Positions 36,461 through 45,903 of a stretch of 64,000 nt of DNA are shown one piece after another (the stretch's first letter is position 1; each line of letters opens with the position of its first letter). Origin of the DNA: Maribacter sp. 1_MG-2023. Its GTDB lineage: Bacteria > Bacteroidota > Bacteroidia > Flavobacteriales > Flavobacteriaceae. The stretch lies in the NCBI RefSeq assembly GCF_030547005.1, contig NZ_JAUOPN010000019.1, forward strand, positions 1 through 64,000, written 5' to 3'. The notes under the pieces are model-generated. The model made no database searches. It saw nothing but the letters and a program-made list of their open reading frames with translations, and was not told where the DNA came from. A program made the translations under genes and the position numbers.

Positions 36461-37885
36461 CTAAACTTCTCTGTTAACATCCCAACCTTCTAGATAGTCT
36501 GCAACAGCTTTCGCGAACATACTACCTAATGCACCATTGACAACCCTATGGTCATAACTGTGAGATAAGTACATTTTACTACGAATAGCGATCACATCTC
36601 CTTCTGATGTTTCTATTACCGAAGGAATCTTTCTAATTGCACCAAGAGCTAAAATACCTACTTGCGGCTGATTAATTATTGGGGTTCCAAATACACTACC
36701 AAAGGTACCTACATTAGTAACCGTATACGTACCGCCTTGTACCTCATCTGGTTTTAAGGCATTGTTTCTAGAACGATTTGCCAAGTCGTTTACAACTTTA
36801 GCAATACCTGTAAGGTTCAATTGGTCTGCATTCTTTATAACAGGAACTATTAGGTTACCATCTGGTAATGCAGCAGCCATACCTATATTAATATTTTTCT
36901 TTTTAATAACTGTATCGCCATCTACAGAAATATTCATCATCGGATATTTCTTTAGCGCCTTGGCAACAGCCTCCATAAAAATTGGTGTGAACGTAAATTT
37001 CTCCCCTTCACTTTTAAAGAATGCATCTTTTATCTTATTACGCCACGTAACAATATTGGTTACATCGACTTCTATAAAACTTTGAACGTGTGCAGATGTC
37101 GAAATACTATCGTTCATATGCTTGGCAATCAACTTGCCCATTCTCGTCATTGGTATTACCTCATCACCACGAGAAACCTGCATTTTAGGCTTTTCAAGTG
37201 CCGGAGTATTTACTCTGGAAACTGGCGGTGCCGAGTTTACAACTACTGTAGGTTCTGGTTCAGCCACTTTTACAGGAGTTGCAACTGGTTGTGGCGCTTC
37301 TACCTTGTCTTGAATTACTACTCTTTCTGGCGCGGCAACTTGCTGAGCAGGCTTACTAGCTCCGTTTTTAACGTAGTTTAAAATATCATCTTTAGTAACT
37401 CTGCCATCTTTCCCTGTTCCAGAAATAGTCTCAAGAACCTCAAAAGAAATACCTTCTTCTTTTGCTATGTTTTTAACCAATGGTGAATAGAATCGATCAG
37501 AATCTCCATTTAACCGAACGGTAGATGTTTCTGCTCTCGCATGCATAACCGCTGATTCTGCTACAGCAACCATTTCTTCTAGAACCGGTTCTGGCTCCTC
37601 AACTACATTAGATGTGCTCGAAGCATCACTTACCTCTACATCACCGCCAACCTGAATAATTGCAACTGTTTGCCCTACTTTGACAATATCATCTACATCA
37701 AAGCATTTTTCAATTAAAACGCCATCAACCTCACTCGGCACTTCACTATCAACCTTATCTGTAGCAATTTCAAAAATGGCTTCGTCCATTTCAATCGTAT
37801 CACCTACCTCTTTTAACCATGACGTCAATGTTGCTTCTGCAACACTCTCTCCCATACGTGGTAGTTTCAATTCAAATTTTGACAT
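36461..37885 (-). CDS. Dihydrolipoamide acyltransferase (E2 of a 2-oxoacid dehydrogenase, likely branched-chain)
   Basis: 474 residues. The lipoyl domain (1-78) has Lys44 in EIATDKVDSE. A Pro/Val-rich linker follows, then a peripheral-subunit-binding domain (about 130-165, YSPLVKNIAKEEG, GTGKDGRVTKDDIL), another linker, and the acyltransferase domain (about 245-474). It transfers acyl groups from lipoate to CoA; the domain order and sequence suit the branched-chain (Bkd) type better than OdhB. The active-site motif reads DHRVVNGALG: the Asp of the family HxxxDG motif is Asn here. E1 and E3 are not in the window. It follows recR by 90 bases. Confidence 0.9.
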   Translation of the reverse strand: MSKFELKLPRMGESVAEATLTSWLKEVGDTIEMDEAIFEIATDKVDSEVPSEVDGVLIEKCFDVDDIVKVGQTVAIIQVGGDVEVSDASSTSNVVEEPEPVLEEMVAVAESAVMHARAETSTVRLNGDSDRFYSPLVKNIAKEEGISFEVLETISGTGKDGRVTKDDILNYVKNGASKPAQQVAAPERVVIQDKVEAPQPVATPVKVAEPEPTVVVNSAPPVSRVNTPALEKPKMQVSRGDEVIPMTRMGKLIAKHMNDSISTSAHVQSFIEVDVTNIVTWRNKIKDAFFKSEGEKFTFTPIFMEAVAKALKKYPMMNISVDGDTVIKKKNINIGMAAALPDGNLIVPVIKNADQLNLTGIAKVVNDLANRSRNNALKPDEVQGGTYTVTNVGTFGSVFGTPIINQPQVGILALGAIRKIPSVIETSEGDVIAIRSKMYLSHSYDHRVVNGALGSMFAKAVADYLEGWDVNREV

Positions 37886-37922
37886 ATCGATAATTTAAAG
37901 CTTGTTTTGTTTATATTTTTTG

Positions 37923-37930
37923 CAAAAATA
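37923..37930 (-). promoter_or_regulatory. Candidate E2 gene promoter, -7 element
   Basis: Minus strand TATTTTTG in the recR-E2 gap, 37 bases before the ATG at 37885. No matching TTG. Confidence 0.3.
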
Positions 37931-37975
37931 ATAAAATAAATACCTTTTTATTGACATTTACATGAAATTCAAGAA

Positions 37976-38596
37976 CTAATCTTGCCTCAAAGAGCCTTCA
38001 AACGGTACTCTATTCAAAATACTTCGACCCAAAGTAACCTCATCTGCATACTCCAATTCATCACCAACGGCAATTCCTCTGGCTATTGTAGAGGTTTTAA
38101 CATCCACCCCTTCTATCTGTCTGAAGATATAAAAATTGGTAGTATCACCTTCCATGGTAGAACTCAACGCAAAAATCAACTCCTTTATTACGCCTTTTCT
38201 CACTTTATCTACCAAGGTTCCTATTTTCAAATTCTGTGGACCAATGCCTTCCATAGGCGATATTTTACCACCAAGAACATGGTACTTTCCTCTAAATTGA
38301 CCTGTATTTTCAATTGCCATGACATCTCTAATATCTTCAACAACACAAACTAATGCACTATCTCTTTTAGGGTTGGCACATATTTCGCACATTGTAGTAT
38401 CTGAAATATTATGGCAATTTTCACAAAACTGAATTTTACCTCTTAAATCTACCAAAGATGTAGAAAGATTTTCTGTACGTTGCTCTGGCTGCTTTAATAA
38501 ATGTAATACCAAACGTAATGCAGTACGCTTACCAATACCTGGTAATTGCGAAACTTCATACACTGCGTTTTCCAATAATTTAGATGAGAAATCCAT
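37976..38596 (-). CDS. recR: Recombination mediator RecR
   Basis: 206 residues, full length. Helix-hairpin-helix at the N-terminus ([18 protein letters not shown]), a four-cysteine zinc motif (FCENCHNIS and MCEICANP), and a Toprim domain ([32 protein letters not shown]). It works with RecF/RecO to load RecA on gapped DNA. It ends 90 bases before the E2 gene. Confidence 0.96.
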   Translation of the reverse strand: MDFSSKLLENAVYEVSQLPGIGKRTALRLVLHLLKQPEQRTENLSTSLVDLRGKIQFCENCHNISDTTMCEICANPKRDSALVCVVEDIRDVMAIENTGQFRGKYHVLGGKISPMEGIGPQNLKIGTLVDKVRKGVIKELIFALSSTMEGDTTNFYIFRQIEGVDVKTSTIARGIAVGDELEYADEVTLGRSILNRVPFEGSLRQD

Positions 38597-38704
38597 AAGT
38601 TTTTGTCGGTATAAATTTACAACTAAACTTGAAAATCAACTCTTACGGTTTTCATAAAATTATTTAACATTTGAAAAATACTGGAAAGATTTTATAAATA
38701 ATCG

Positions 38705-40015
38705 CTATTTTACGTAACCAGCTTCAATAACAGTAAGCAACATTGCCAATTTAATAGCTTCTGCACCATTTTCATTAAGCCACCATTCATGAAGTGAATG
38801 TGCACCACCGCCAATACCACCTCTACCAATGGTGATTGCTGGTATACCCATAGAAATAGGAATATTACTATTTGTAGAACCTCTAGTAAGACTTGGTTTA
38901 TATCCAAATAAATTGGTAGCACTAATGGCACGCTGCACTAAAGGAGTGTCTAATGAAAGCTCGCCTGATGGTCTATCACCAATTTTTATAAGCTCTAATG
39001 ATATTTCATCATCAATACCTGTATTATTATATGCCTTTAAAGCAGTTTCCATAGATTCTTTAAAAATAGCTTCTACTTCTTTTAATCGACCACTATCAAC
39101 AGACCTCATATCAACTTCCATCCAAGATTCAAAAGGAATAGAATTAACCGAAGTTCCACCTCCTATTCTACCTATATTAAAACTTGTCTTCGCTCCTTCA
39201 TCAGTAAATGCCTTAGCATTTTCAGTAAACTCTTTTATTGCCAAACCAAGCGCATGATGCGGATTTGCCAATCCGAATGCACCCCATGAATGTCCTCCTT
39301 TTCCTTTAAACAGCGCTTTATACCTTACAGAACCTAACCCTGCATTATTCACTCTACCAACCGTACCGCCATCTATAGATATCCATGAATCAATTTTTTG
39401 AGCTCCTTCTCTGAACAAATGCTTAACTCCACGTAAATCTCCTAATCCTTCTTCACCAACAGAACCAACGAACCAAACATCAGCCTCAGTACTGACATCA
39501 GCTTTCTTCATAGCTTTAAAAATAGCTAGCAACATTACTAAACCTCTTGTATCATCTCCAACGCCAGGTGCAACCAAGGTATCTCCTTTCTTTACTACTT
39601 TTACATCGGTCCCTTCTGGGAATACGGTATCTAAATGAGCATCTAAAACAACTATTTTACCCCCAACCGTTCCTTTTCTTATTGCTACAACATTACCTAC
39701 ATCATCAATTGAAACTTCATCTAAACCTGCTTCCATAAACATTTCCTTAAATGCTTCTGCCCTCTCAGCTTCCATAAAAGGTGGAGCCGGAATTTCTGTT
39801 AACGCAATCAAATCACGTTCTGTTTCATTCTCAATAGCATCTATAATCTCAAAAGCATTTTTTATTTTTTTATCTTTCAAAAGCTTACCGACTGCCTTAT
39901 CAATTTTCTTGTCCGCAACTACACTCTCTTGACCACTTAACACATTACTTAATAGCAAGCCGAAAATCAGTAAACCTAAAAAGATTTTATTTTTCAAAAG
40001 ATGCCCCTTATTCAT
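38705..40015 (-). CDS. M20 family peptidase, exported (peptidase T-like)
   Basis: 436 residues with a signal peptide (FLGLLIFGLLLSNVLSGQ). Dinuclear-zinc M20 motifs: VVLDAHLDTVFPEG, the bridging Asp in GVGDDTRG, GEEGLGDLRG, and a final His in GGAHSLHEWW. A dimerisation domain sits between (GKGGHSWGAFG). It probably cleaves small peptides in the periplasm. Single gene, divergent from the symporter gene by 173 bases. Confidence 0.92.
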   Translation of the reverse strand: MNKGHLLKNKIFLGLLIFGLLLSNVLSGQESVVADKKIDKAVGKLLKDKKIKNAFEIIDAIENETERDLIALTEIPAPPFMEAERAEAFKEMFMEAGLDEVSIDDVGNVVAIRKGTVGGKIVVLDAHLDTVFPEGTDVKVVKKGDTLVAPGVGDDTRGLVMLLAIFKAMKKADVSTEADVWFVGSVGEEGLGDLRGVKHLFREGAQKIDSWISIDGGTVGRVNNAGLGSVRYKALFKGKGGHSWGAFGLANPHHALGLAIKEFTENAKAFTDEGAKTSFNIGRIGGGTSVNSIPFESWMEVDMRSVDSGRLKEVEAIFKESMETALKAYNNTGIDDEISLELIKIGDRPSGELSLDTPLVQRAISATNLFGYKPSLTRGSTNSNIPISMGIPAITIGRGGIGGGAHSLHEWWLNENGAEAIKLAMLLTVIEAGYVK

Positions 40016-40188
40016 AATTATTTTTATTTAGAATTTGATATTCGAAAAGGTATCAAAATTAAATCGGTAATAAAATGTAAACCACCTTTATCAGTTCTTA
40101 ATTAAAGTATTCTCAAATTAAGCTCCAAGATTTTAAGTTATCTCACAAGCTCCTTTAACTTTTTGTAATTTGCCGCAAATTTTACACC

Positions 40189-41676
40189 ATGAACGCCTCA
40201 CATATTTTACTTTTAATCTCTGGCTACTTTGTTTTGCTGTTGATTATTTCATATTTCACCGGCAAAAATGATTCTAACGAAGATTTTTTTAAGGCAGGTA
40301 AACAGTCACCATGGTATTTAGTTGCATTTGGTATGGTGGGAGCCTCTTTATCTGGTGTTACCTTTATTTCTGTACCAGGTTGGGTAAAGGCTTCTGAATT
40401 TAGTTACATGCAAGTTGTTTTTGGGTACTTTTTAGGCTACATGGTTACCGCGTTTGTACTGCTTCCTATTTATTACAAGCAGAATGTAACCTCTATTTAT
40501 CAGTATTTAGATGATAGATTTGGCTTTGTAAGTTATAAAGTGGGCGCTATTTCATTTTTCATCTCAAGAGTTCTTGGCGCTGCTTTTCGTTTATTTCTAG
40601 TAGCTATTGTTCTGCAGCAATTCGTATTCGATGCTTGGAACGTTCCTTTTGAAATTACAGTTATTCTATCCATATTACTAATTTGGATTTATACTTTTAA
40701 AGGCGGAATAAAAACAATTGTTTGGACCGATACCTTGCAAACTTTGTTTATGTTGGTATCTGTGGGATTATCCATTTATTTTATATTGGATAAAATGGAC
40801 TGGACTTTCATGGAGTTTCTAAACTCACCCGAATTAGGTCAGTACAGTAAGACCTTTTTTACTGACCATCTTTCTTCTAAAAATCATTTGATAAAATCGT
40901 TTTTAGGCGGAATGTTCATTACTATTTGCATGACGGGACTTGATCAAGATATGATGCAGAAGAACTTGACGTGCAGAAACTTAGGTGAAGCTCAAAAAAA
41001 TATGGTCAGCTTTAGTATTGTATTGGTTGTTGTTACTTTCGTTTTCATGCTTCTTGGTGCATTGCTATTTATTTATGCAGACGCACACAATATAGCGCTA
41101 CCACTTATGGACGGATCACCGAAGTCTGATCTATTATTTCCAGAGATAGCATTAAACAGCGGCTTAGGTATAACCGTTGCAGTTACGTTTATGCTCGGTT
41201 TAATCGCCGCGGCATATAGTAGTGCAGACAGCGCACTTACCTCGTTAACCACATCGTTTTGTATCGATTTTCTTAATACCGAAAAGAAATCTGAACATGT
41301 AGCAAAAAAGACCCGTAGAATTACACATATTGGTATGAGCGTTCTGTTAATTCTCGTAGTCATCTCTTTTAAATATATATTGGATAAAAATGTAATTGAC
41401 GGATTATTAACCGTAGCCTCATATACCTACGGACCGCTGCTAGGATTATTTTCTTTCGGAATTTTCACAAAACATCAAGTAAAAGATAAATATGTATGGA
41501 TTGTTGCGCTTGTTTGTGTGTCGATAATTCTCATTTTAGCGAAGTTACCAAGTGACTATTTTGGTGGTTATATCTTCGGATATGAGCTTTTACCGTTGAA
41601 TGGTCTGCTAACCTTTGTAGGATTATGGCTCATTCGTAAAAAAAATACCAATGCCAATATTAACGGTATTACTTAA
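40189..41676 (+). CDS. Sodium:solute symporter family protein
   Basis: 495 residues with about 13 membrane segments, LeuT-like SSS family. Family features are [18 protein letters not shown] at the first loop, [49 protein letters not shown] and [18 protein letters not shown] (Na2 site serines). Couples sodium entry to uptake of a solute; the substrate cannot be read, though this branch resembles SglT/NIS-like proteins of Bacteroidetes. It is convergent with the CoA-binding gene, sharing TTAA at the stops. Confidence 0.93.
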   Translation: MNASHILLLISGYFVLLLIISYFTGKNDSNEDFFKAGKQSPWYLVAFGMVGASLSGVTFISVPGWVKASEFSYMQVVFGYFLGYMVTAFVLLPIYYKQNVTSIYQYLDDRFGFVSYKVGAISFFISRVLGAAFRLFLVAIVLQQFVFDAWNVPFEITVILSILLIWIYTFKGGIKTIVWTDTLQTLFMLVSVGLSIYFILDKMDWTFMEFLNSPELGQYSKTFFTDHLSSKNHLIKSFLGGMFITICMTGLDQDMMQKNLTCRNLGEAQKNMVSFSIVLVVVTFVFMLLGALLFIYADAHNIALPLMDGSPKSDLLFPEIALNSGLGITVAVTFMLGLIAAAYSSADSALTSLTTSFCIDFLNTEKKSEHVAKKTRRITHIGMSVLLILVVISFKYILDKNVIDGLLTVASYTYGPLLGLFSFGIFTKHQVKDKYVWIVALVCVSIILILAKLPSDYFGGYIFGYELLPLNGLLTFVGLWLIRKKNTNANINGIT

Positions 41677-42032
41677 TACTGACCTGTACTTAAAAGCACC
41701 AAAGTACATGCAATATCAACCTCTATACCACTATTTTCCAGTAGTTTATATAATTTCGGATTTTCTGTTCCTGGATTAAAAATCACTCTTTTTGGAGCTA
41801 AATAAATTATACTATTAAAATATTCTTCTTGTCTTTTTGGATTTATATATAGGGTAATTGTATGAATATCACTAATTTTGTCTAAATTATTGCTGATATT
41901 GACTCCTGAAACCTCACCTTCTCTTAATCCATAAGCTAAGGTTTCAACCCCCGAATCAACCAGTCTATGTATCGCTAAATTGCTATATCGATTTGGTTTT
42001 AAGGAGGCTCCGAACACTAGGGTCTTTTTCAT
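41673..42032 (-). CDS. CoA-binding (YccU-like) protein
   Basis: 119 residues with a Rossmann-type CoA-binding fold: [21 protein letters not shown] at the N-terminus, [15 protein letters not shown] and [14 protein letters not shown]. Related to the CoA-binding domain of succinyl-CoA synthetase. Biological role unknown. Its stop overlaps that of the symporter gene. Confidence 0.9.
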   Translation of the reverse strand: MKKTLVFGASLKPNRYSNLAIHRLVDSGVETLAYGLREGEVSGVNISNNLDKISDIHTITLYINPKRQEEYFNSIIYLAPKRVIFNPGTENPKLYKLLENSGIEVDIACTLVLLSTGQY

Positions 42033-42425
42033 GATAAAATAATGTTAAAAATTATATAAACTGTAACTAATCGGACAATATTTCGTCTATTAGTAAAGTT
42101 AAATACTCTACGAGTATAAAAAAATTGTTGGTAACGCTATATGTTTATAGTTAATGGTTAGTGTTTAGTATAGCCTATCAGCATTTGAAGCCCGGCTTCC
42201 AATTCATTTTGGAATGTTCGGGTTTCTTCTTTTAAAAGCTTTTCTAAACCTCCTGTTTACTTTAAATTATATTGAAAATGAGAAATTAGCTATAATTAGT
42301 AACAATCGAACCTTAACTGCGTCTATTACTTTATATAGGGATATTTAATATTGAAGATTGGTTGGTTTTTTCTTATTGAATAAATCTATATAGCACCCAT
42401 AGCAAAAACTATGGGTGCTTTATTT
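42033..42425. other. Noncoding region between CoA-binding and fabH-type genes
   Basis: 393 bases without a convincing gene. It contains an imperfect hairpin at about 42189-42224 (AAGCCCGG...TTCCAA with TTGGAA...TTCGGGTT) followed on the plus strand by a T/C-rich run, and a strong hairpin at 42392-42419. The only plus-strand frame of note (42214-42348, 44 codons) looks like chance. Confidence 0.6.
42392..42419. terminator. Terminator hairpin at the 3' end of the fabH-type gene
   Basis: A perfect 11-bp stem (42392-42402 with 42409-42419), AGCACCCATAG with its complement, 6-base loop. The better T-run (TTTATTTTT) is on the plus strand; the minus side, facing out of the fabH-type gene, has only TATATAGATTT. 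Confidence 0.85.
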
Positions 42426-43436
42426 TTACCATCTAATGATGACACTGCCCCAGGTAAAACCACTACCAAATGCAGCTAAAACTACTAAGTCTCCACTTTT
42501 CACTTTACCTTCTTCCCATGCTTCTGTAAGCGCTATCGGAATAGATGCGGCTGTAGTATTACCATATTTCATAATATTATTGAAAACCTGGTCATCACTT
42601 AATTGAAATTTCTTTTGAATAAATTGAGATATTCTCAAGTTGGCTTGATGCGGAACCAACAAATCAATATCGGTCGCATTCAATTTATTTTTCTCCAAAC
42701 CTTCTACAATAACCTCACTGAAACGAACAACTGCATTTTTAAATACAAATTGACCATTCATATGCGGATAATAAGATTCGTCATTAGGATCATTGTCCTC
42801 CATAATATCCGTTACCCATCTATTACCCATACCAGGTGCAATTAAAGAAAGTTCTTCTGCATGCTGACCTTCTGAATGTAGATGTGTTGACAATATACCT
42901 TTGGTAGTATCTTCTTCTCTGGTCAATACTGCCGCACCGGCACCATCACCAAAAATTACTGAAACTCCCCTACCCCTTGTAGTCATATCTAAGCCATGAG
43001 AGTGAAGTTCTGAACCTATAACAAGTACATTTTTGTACATACCTGTTTTTATATATTGATCTGCAATAGAGATAGCATACACAAAACCAGAACATTGGTT
43101 ACGTACATCTAACGCACCAACAGTTTTAATACCTAAATCTCTTTGAACCAATACACCAGGACCAGGGAAATAATAATCGGGACTCAAAGTAGCAAAAACA
43201 ATAAAATCAATATCGTCTTTATCAATACCGGCTCTTTCAATGGCAATTTTAGCTGCCTTAACACCCATGGTAGTAGTGGTGTCTCCATCACCTTTTACCA
43301 CATGCCTTCTCTCTTTTATACCGGTACGTTCTTGGATCCAAGCATCATTTGTTTCCATTACCTTAGACAAATCATCGTTTGTCACTACGTTTTCAGGTAC
43401 ATAATGACCTAAGCCAATTATTTTTGAATTATACAT
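42426..43436 (-). CDS. 3-oxoacyl-ACP synthase III family protein (FabH-type)
   Basis: 336 residues, a thiolase-fold KAS III. The catalytic triad is Cys115 in VRNQCSGFVYA, His in VPHQANLRI and Asn in KYGNTTAASIP. It would start fatty-acid (or a related) chain by condensing an acyl-CoA with malonyl-ACP. The sequence is close to the second KAS III group of Bacteroidetes rather than the copy in the plsX-fabH cluster, since no plsX or rpmF is nearby. Single gene. A terminator hairpin follows at once. Confidence 0.9.
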   Translation of the reverse strand: MYNSKIIGLGHYVPENVVTNDDLSKVMETNDAWIQERTGIKERRHVVKGDGDTTTTMGVKAAKIAIERAGIDKDDIDFIVFATLSPDYYFPGPGVLVQRDLGIKTVGALDVRNQCSGFVYAISIADQYIKTGMYKNVLVIGSELHSHGLDMTTRGRGVSVIFGDGAGAAVLTREEDTTKGILSTHLHSEGQHAEELSLIAPGMGNRWVTDIMEDNDPNDESYYPHMNGQFVFKNAVVRFSEVIVEGLEKNKLNATDIDLLVPHQANLRISQFIQKKFQLSDDQVFNNIMKYGNTTAASIPIALTEAWEEGKVKSGDLVVLAAFGSGFTWGSVIIRW

Positions 43437-43550
43437 AGTAATATTTTAATCCTGATAAAGTTCAGGTTGAATTAGTGTTGCAATATAAACAACTATTAAG
43501 AAATTTTTTTAAAAATATAACAATCATCTATTATAAGAATGAGTGTGAAA

Positions 43551-44864
43551 TTATTTATTCAAATATTTCTTGTAATCGTTTACTTTAATATTTGCCTTTA
43601 AATCATGAAGAAGATTGTAAAGACCAAAGAAGGTACGGTTCATATACAAAAAGTGCTTTGAACCTCTATTTCCATTCATTTTTCTAATTTGCTTATCAGA
43701 AGAGAATTGTTCACCTAACGCCGCTATTTCACTCCAAAAAACCTCATTGCCAAAATCAAAATCTTCATTGTGAAATGGTGATGTAAATAAACTTAGCAAT
43801 TGATGAAATATTGATTTAAAAAATAATATTTCCTCTGATGCATCTGTAGTCATCAGTATTTCAAGCTCATATAACTTTTCGGTAAACTTCTCATCATTTG
43901 AAATCACCTCTGGTCTTGCCAATTCAAAATACGGTACATAAAAGGAATCTGGCACTTCTTTAATGCAACCAAAATCGATAGCAATAAGCTCTTCAATATC
44001 ATTCACCAAGAAATTACCTGGGTGCGGATCGGCATGTACTTTTCTTAAGCCGTGAATTTGAAACATGTAGAAATCCCACAATGCCTGACCTAACTTATCT
44101 CCTGTTGCCTGAGAAAAATCTGTTTTTGTAAATTCACTCAAGTGTTTACCGGTCATCCAATCCATCGTAATAATACGTGAACTAGATAGTTCTGTATAAT
44201 ACTTTGGAAAATTGATATTTGGTATTACCGCACATGCTTCGGTAATCTCTTTACTTTGTGCTACTTCTAAAATATAATCTGTCTCTTCTACCAGTTTATT
44301 TTCAACTTCCTTAAAATATTTATCTGAATCTTTGCCTTGAAGATTGAACATACGAATAGCAATAGGCTTCACAATCGCCAAATCGCTACTTATACTTTGT
44401 GCTACACCTGGGTACTGAATTTTTATCGCTAAATTTTTACCGTCTTTAGTAGCTTTATGTACCTGACCTATACTAGCGGCATTTATAGAATCTTTATCGA
44501 ATGTATCAAAAACTTCCTCTGGGTATTTATCCAAATACTTTTTAAAAGTCTTTCTAACTAATGGTGCCGATAAAGGGGGAACTGAAAATTGTGAAAGTGA
44601 AAACTTTTCTACATAAGCATTAGGTAGTAAATTTTTCTCCATACTCAACATCTGGGCAACCTTAAGTGCACTACCCTTCAATGATTTTAACCCATCATAT
44701 ATATCTGCGGCATTATCTTCGTTCAATTCGTCTTTAGTCGTGTCTGGATTTATAATTTTCTTGCCCAAATACTTGGCATAATTACCACCAATCTTAGCTC
44801 CAGTTTTCACCAGCTTGCTTGCACGCTCTATTTTTCCGGTAGGTATTTTATCAAGTGTTTTCAA
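43551..44864 (-). CDS. ABC1 kinase-like protein (AarF/UbiB family)
   Basis: 437 residues with the atypical kinase fold. Motifs in order: the KxGQ-like region (KGSALKVAQMLS), AASIGQVHKA, the ATP-contacting lysine in LAIKIQYPGV, HADPHPGNF and AIDFGCIKE (metal binding). ABC1 proteins support quinone synthesis or lipid homeostasis; this non-Ubi-linked copy sits with a TetR gene, an arrangement that suggests regulated lipid or envelope function (inference). The start is TTG at 44864, 15 bases after the TetR stop; the next Met would remove the first ~70 residues. Confidence 0.9.
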   Translation of the reverse strand: MKTLDKIPTGKIERASKLVKTGAKIGGNYAKYLGKKIINPDTTKDELNEDNAADIYDGLKSLKGSALKVAQMLSMEKNLLPNAYVEKFSLSQFSVPPLSAPLVRKTFKKYLDKYPEEVFDTFDKDSINAASIGQVHKATKDGKNLAIKIQYPGVAQSISSDLAIVKPIAIRMFNLQGKDSDKYFKEVENKLVEETDYILEVAQSKEITEACAVIPNINFPKYYTELSSSRIITMDWMTGKHLSEFTKTDFSQATGDKLGQALWDFYMFQIHGLRKVHADPHPGNFLVNDIEELIAIDFGCIKEVPDSFYVPYFELARPEVISNDEKFTEKLYELEILMTTDASEEILFFKSIFHQLLSLFTSPFHNEDFDFGNEVFWSEIAALGEQFSSDKQIRKMNGNRGSKHFLYMNRTFFGLYNLLHDLKANIKVNDYKKYLNK

Positions 44865-44879
44865 ATCGTAGGGGTTAGA

Positions 44880-45533
44880 TTAGGCAAAGGTTTCCTTGTA
44901 AAGAAATTTCCCGAAGTCTAGAATATTCTCTAAAGGTGTGTTATCAAACACATCGAAAATGGTGTTTACAGATTTTTCAATAGCTACATCTGTTTTTTCA
45001 AATGCTGCAGAATCATCCGATTTCCAAAAATTCATTAAAAACATAGTCTGCAACCATGCCCCCTCTGAAAACAATTGCGGATTGTGTTTCGTGATTTTTA
45101 AATTCTTGTCTGCATTTCCATCTGCAATCAAGCCCTTAGAAAACTCCTTAATATTTTTTCTAAGTCCTTTTAACTGTTCCATATTTTTAAACGGACCAGA
45201 AGCGCTATCCATTATAAATAAGATATAGCTTCTATTCAATGTCAATACTTCAAAGAAGGTATAGAAAAACGTAAGCATCTTTTCTCTATTGGTAAAATCT
45301 TGATACTCTTTATTTTTCTCTATCACACTAACTGTGTTGATATAAAATGTATTCCAAATACCTTTCTTGATGGCATCTATTGATCCAAAATGAAGATAAA
45401 AATCTGATTCTTTAATAGCATTTACTTTACAAAATTTATAAACTGTTTTAGGTAACTTCTCGTTTTCTAAAACGTAGTCCATAAACATTGTTATAATAGT
45501 CTCTTTTGTTACTTTTTTAGCTTTTGCAGGCAT
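44880..45533 (-). CDS. TetR family transcriptional regulator
   Basis: 217 residues. The N-terminal helix-turn-helix region (VTKETIITMFMDYVLENEKLP, FCKVNAIKESDFYLHFGSID) has the TetR shape, with FYLHFGS equal to the usual YxHFxs motif. The C-terminal helical domain would bind a ligand, identity unknown. It probably controls the ABC1 kinase gene behind it and perhaps itself; several palindromes lie upstream at 45593-45781. Confidence 0.87.
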   Translation of the reverse strand: MPAKAKKVTKETIITMFMDYVLENEKLPKTVYKFCKVNAIKESDFYLHFGSIDAIKKGIWNTFYINTVSVIEKNKEYQDFTNREKMLTFFYTFFEVLTLNRSYILFIMDSASGPFKNMEQLKGLRKNIKEFSKGLIADGNADKNLKITKHNPQLFSEGAWLQTMFLMNFWKSDDSAAFEKTDVAIEKSVNTIFDVFDNTPLENILDFGKFLYKETFA

Positions 45534-45592
45534 ATCAAATTATTTTTATATAAGGTACGATGCAGATTTCATAGTTAGAAGCTTTCATGAAA

Positions 45593-45602
45593 CATTAGCT
45601 TT
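45593..45602. promoter_or_regulatory. Palindrome upstream of the TetR gene, candidate operator
   Basis: TTTCATGAAA is a perfect 10-bp palindrome 60 bases before the TetR ATG, where an autoregulatory site would be expected. No experimental support. Confidence 0.3.
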
Positions 45603-45611
45603 TATTTAGCA

Positions 45612-45641
45612 AAAACGTGCTATTTAAAAATAGCACGTTTT
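45612..45641 (-). terminator. Terminator-like hairpin in a divergent promoter region
   Basis: AAAACGTGCTATTT (45612-45625) is repeated as its reverse complement at 45628-45641. On the minus strand the stem ends in five T. No gene reads into it on either strand, so it could end a short RNA, or be an operator. Confidence 0.5.
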
Positions 45642-45903
45642 CAAAACAACCTAACCAATAAATAATCAACATGTGATTATGCTTAAAATTCTTTCTCATA
45701 GCACTTTTTCATAATCACAATACAAATATACATTATGTTTAACCTTTTTTAATATTTCATAAACAAAAATATATGTTAAACTTTTAAAGGCAGTAAACTG
45801 TCAGTTTGTCACAATAAGCTATTGTGGTATTTTTTTTGACCATTAGCAACGAACAAACATTATTAATAATGGCCGCACTAACTGTGGCATAAAAAATATA
45901 AAA

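Larger units (their letters stand above)
45534..45903. other. Divergent regulatory region TetR / htpG
   Basis: 370 bases without a gene. It holds a 10-bp palindrome TTTCATGAAA (45593-45602), a 14-bp hairpin (45612-45641) and the inverted pair GTTTAAC (45737-45743) / GTTAAAC (45775-45781). A 64-codon minus frame (45784-45978) overlaps the htpG start and is discounted. Confidence 0.65.

Noticed and set aside
37082-37381. 99-codon plus-strand frame
   Set aside because: Shadow of the linker region of the E2 gene, which is strongly supported on the minus strand.
42214-42348. 44-codon plus-strand ORF
   Set aside because: The start lies within a hairpin, composition is that of AT-rich random sequence, and no homology or signal was recognised.
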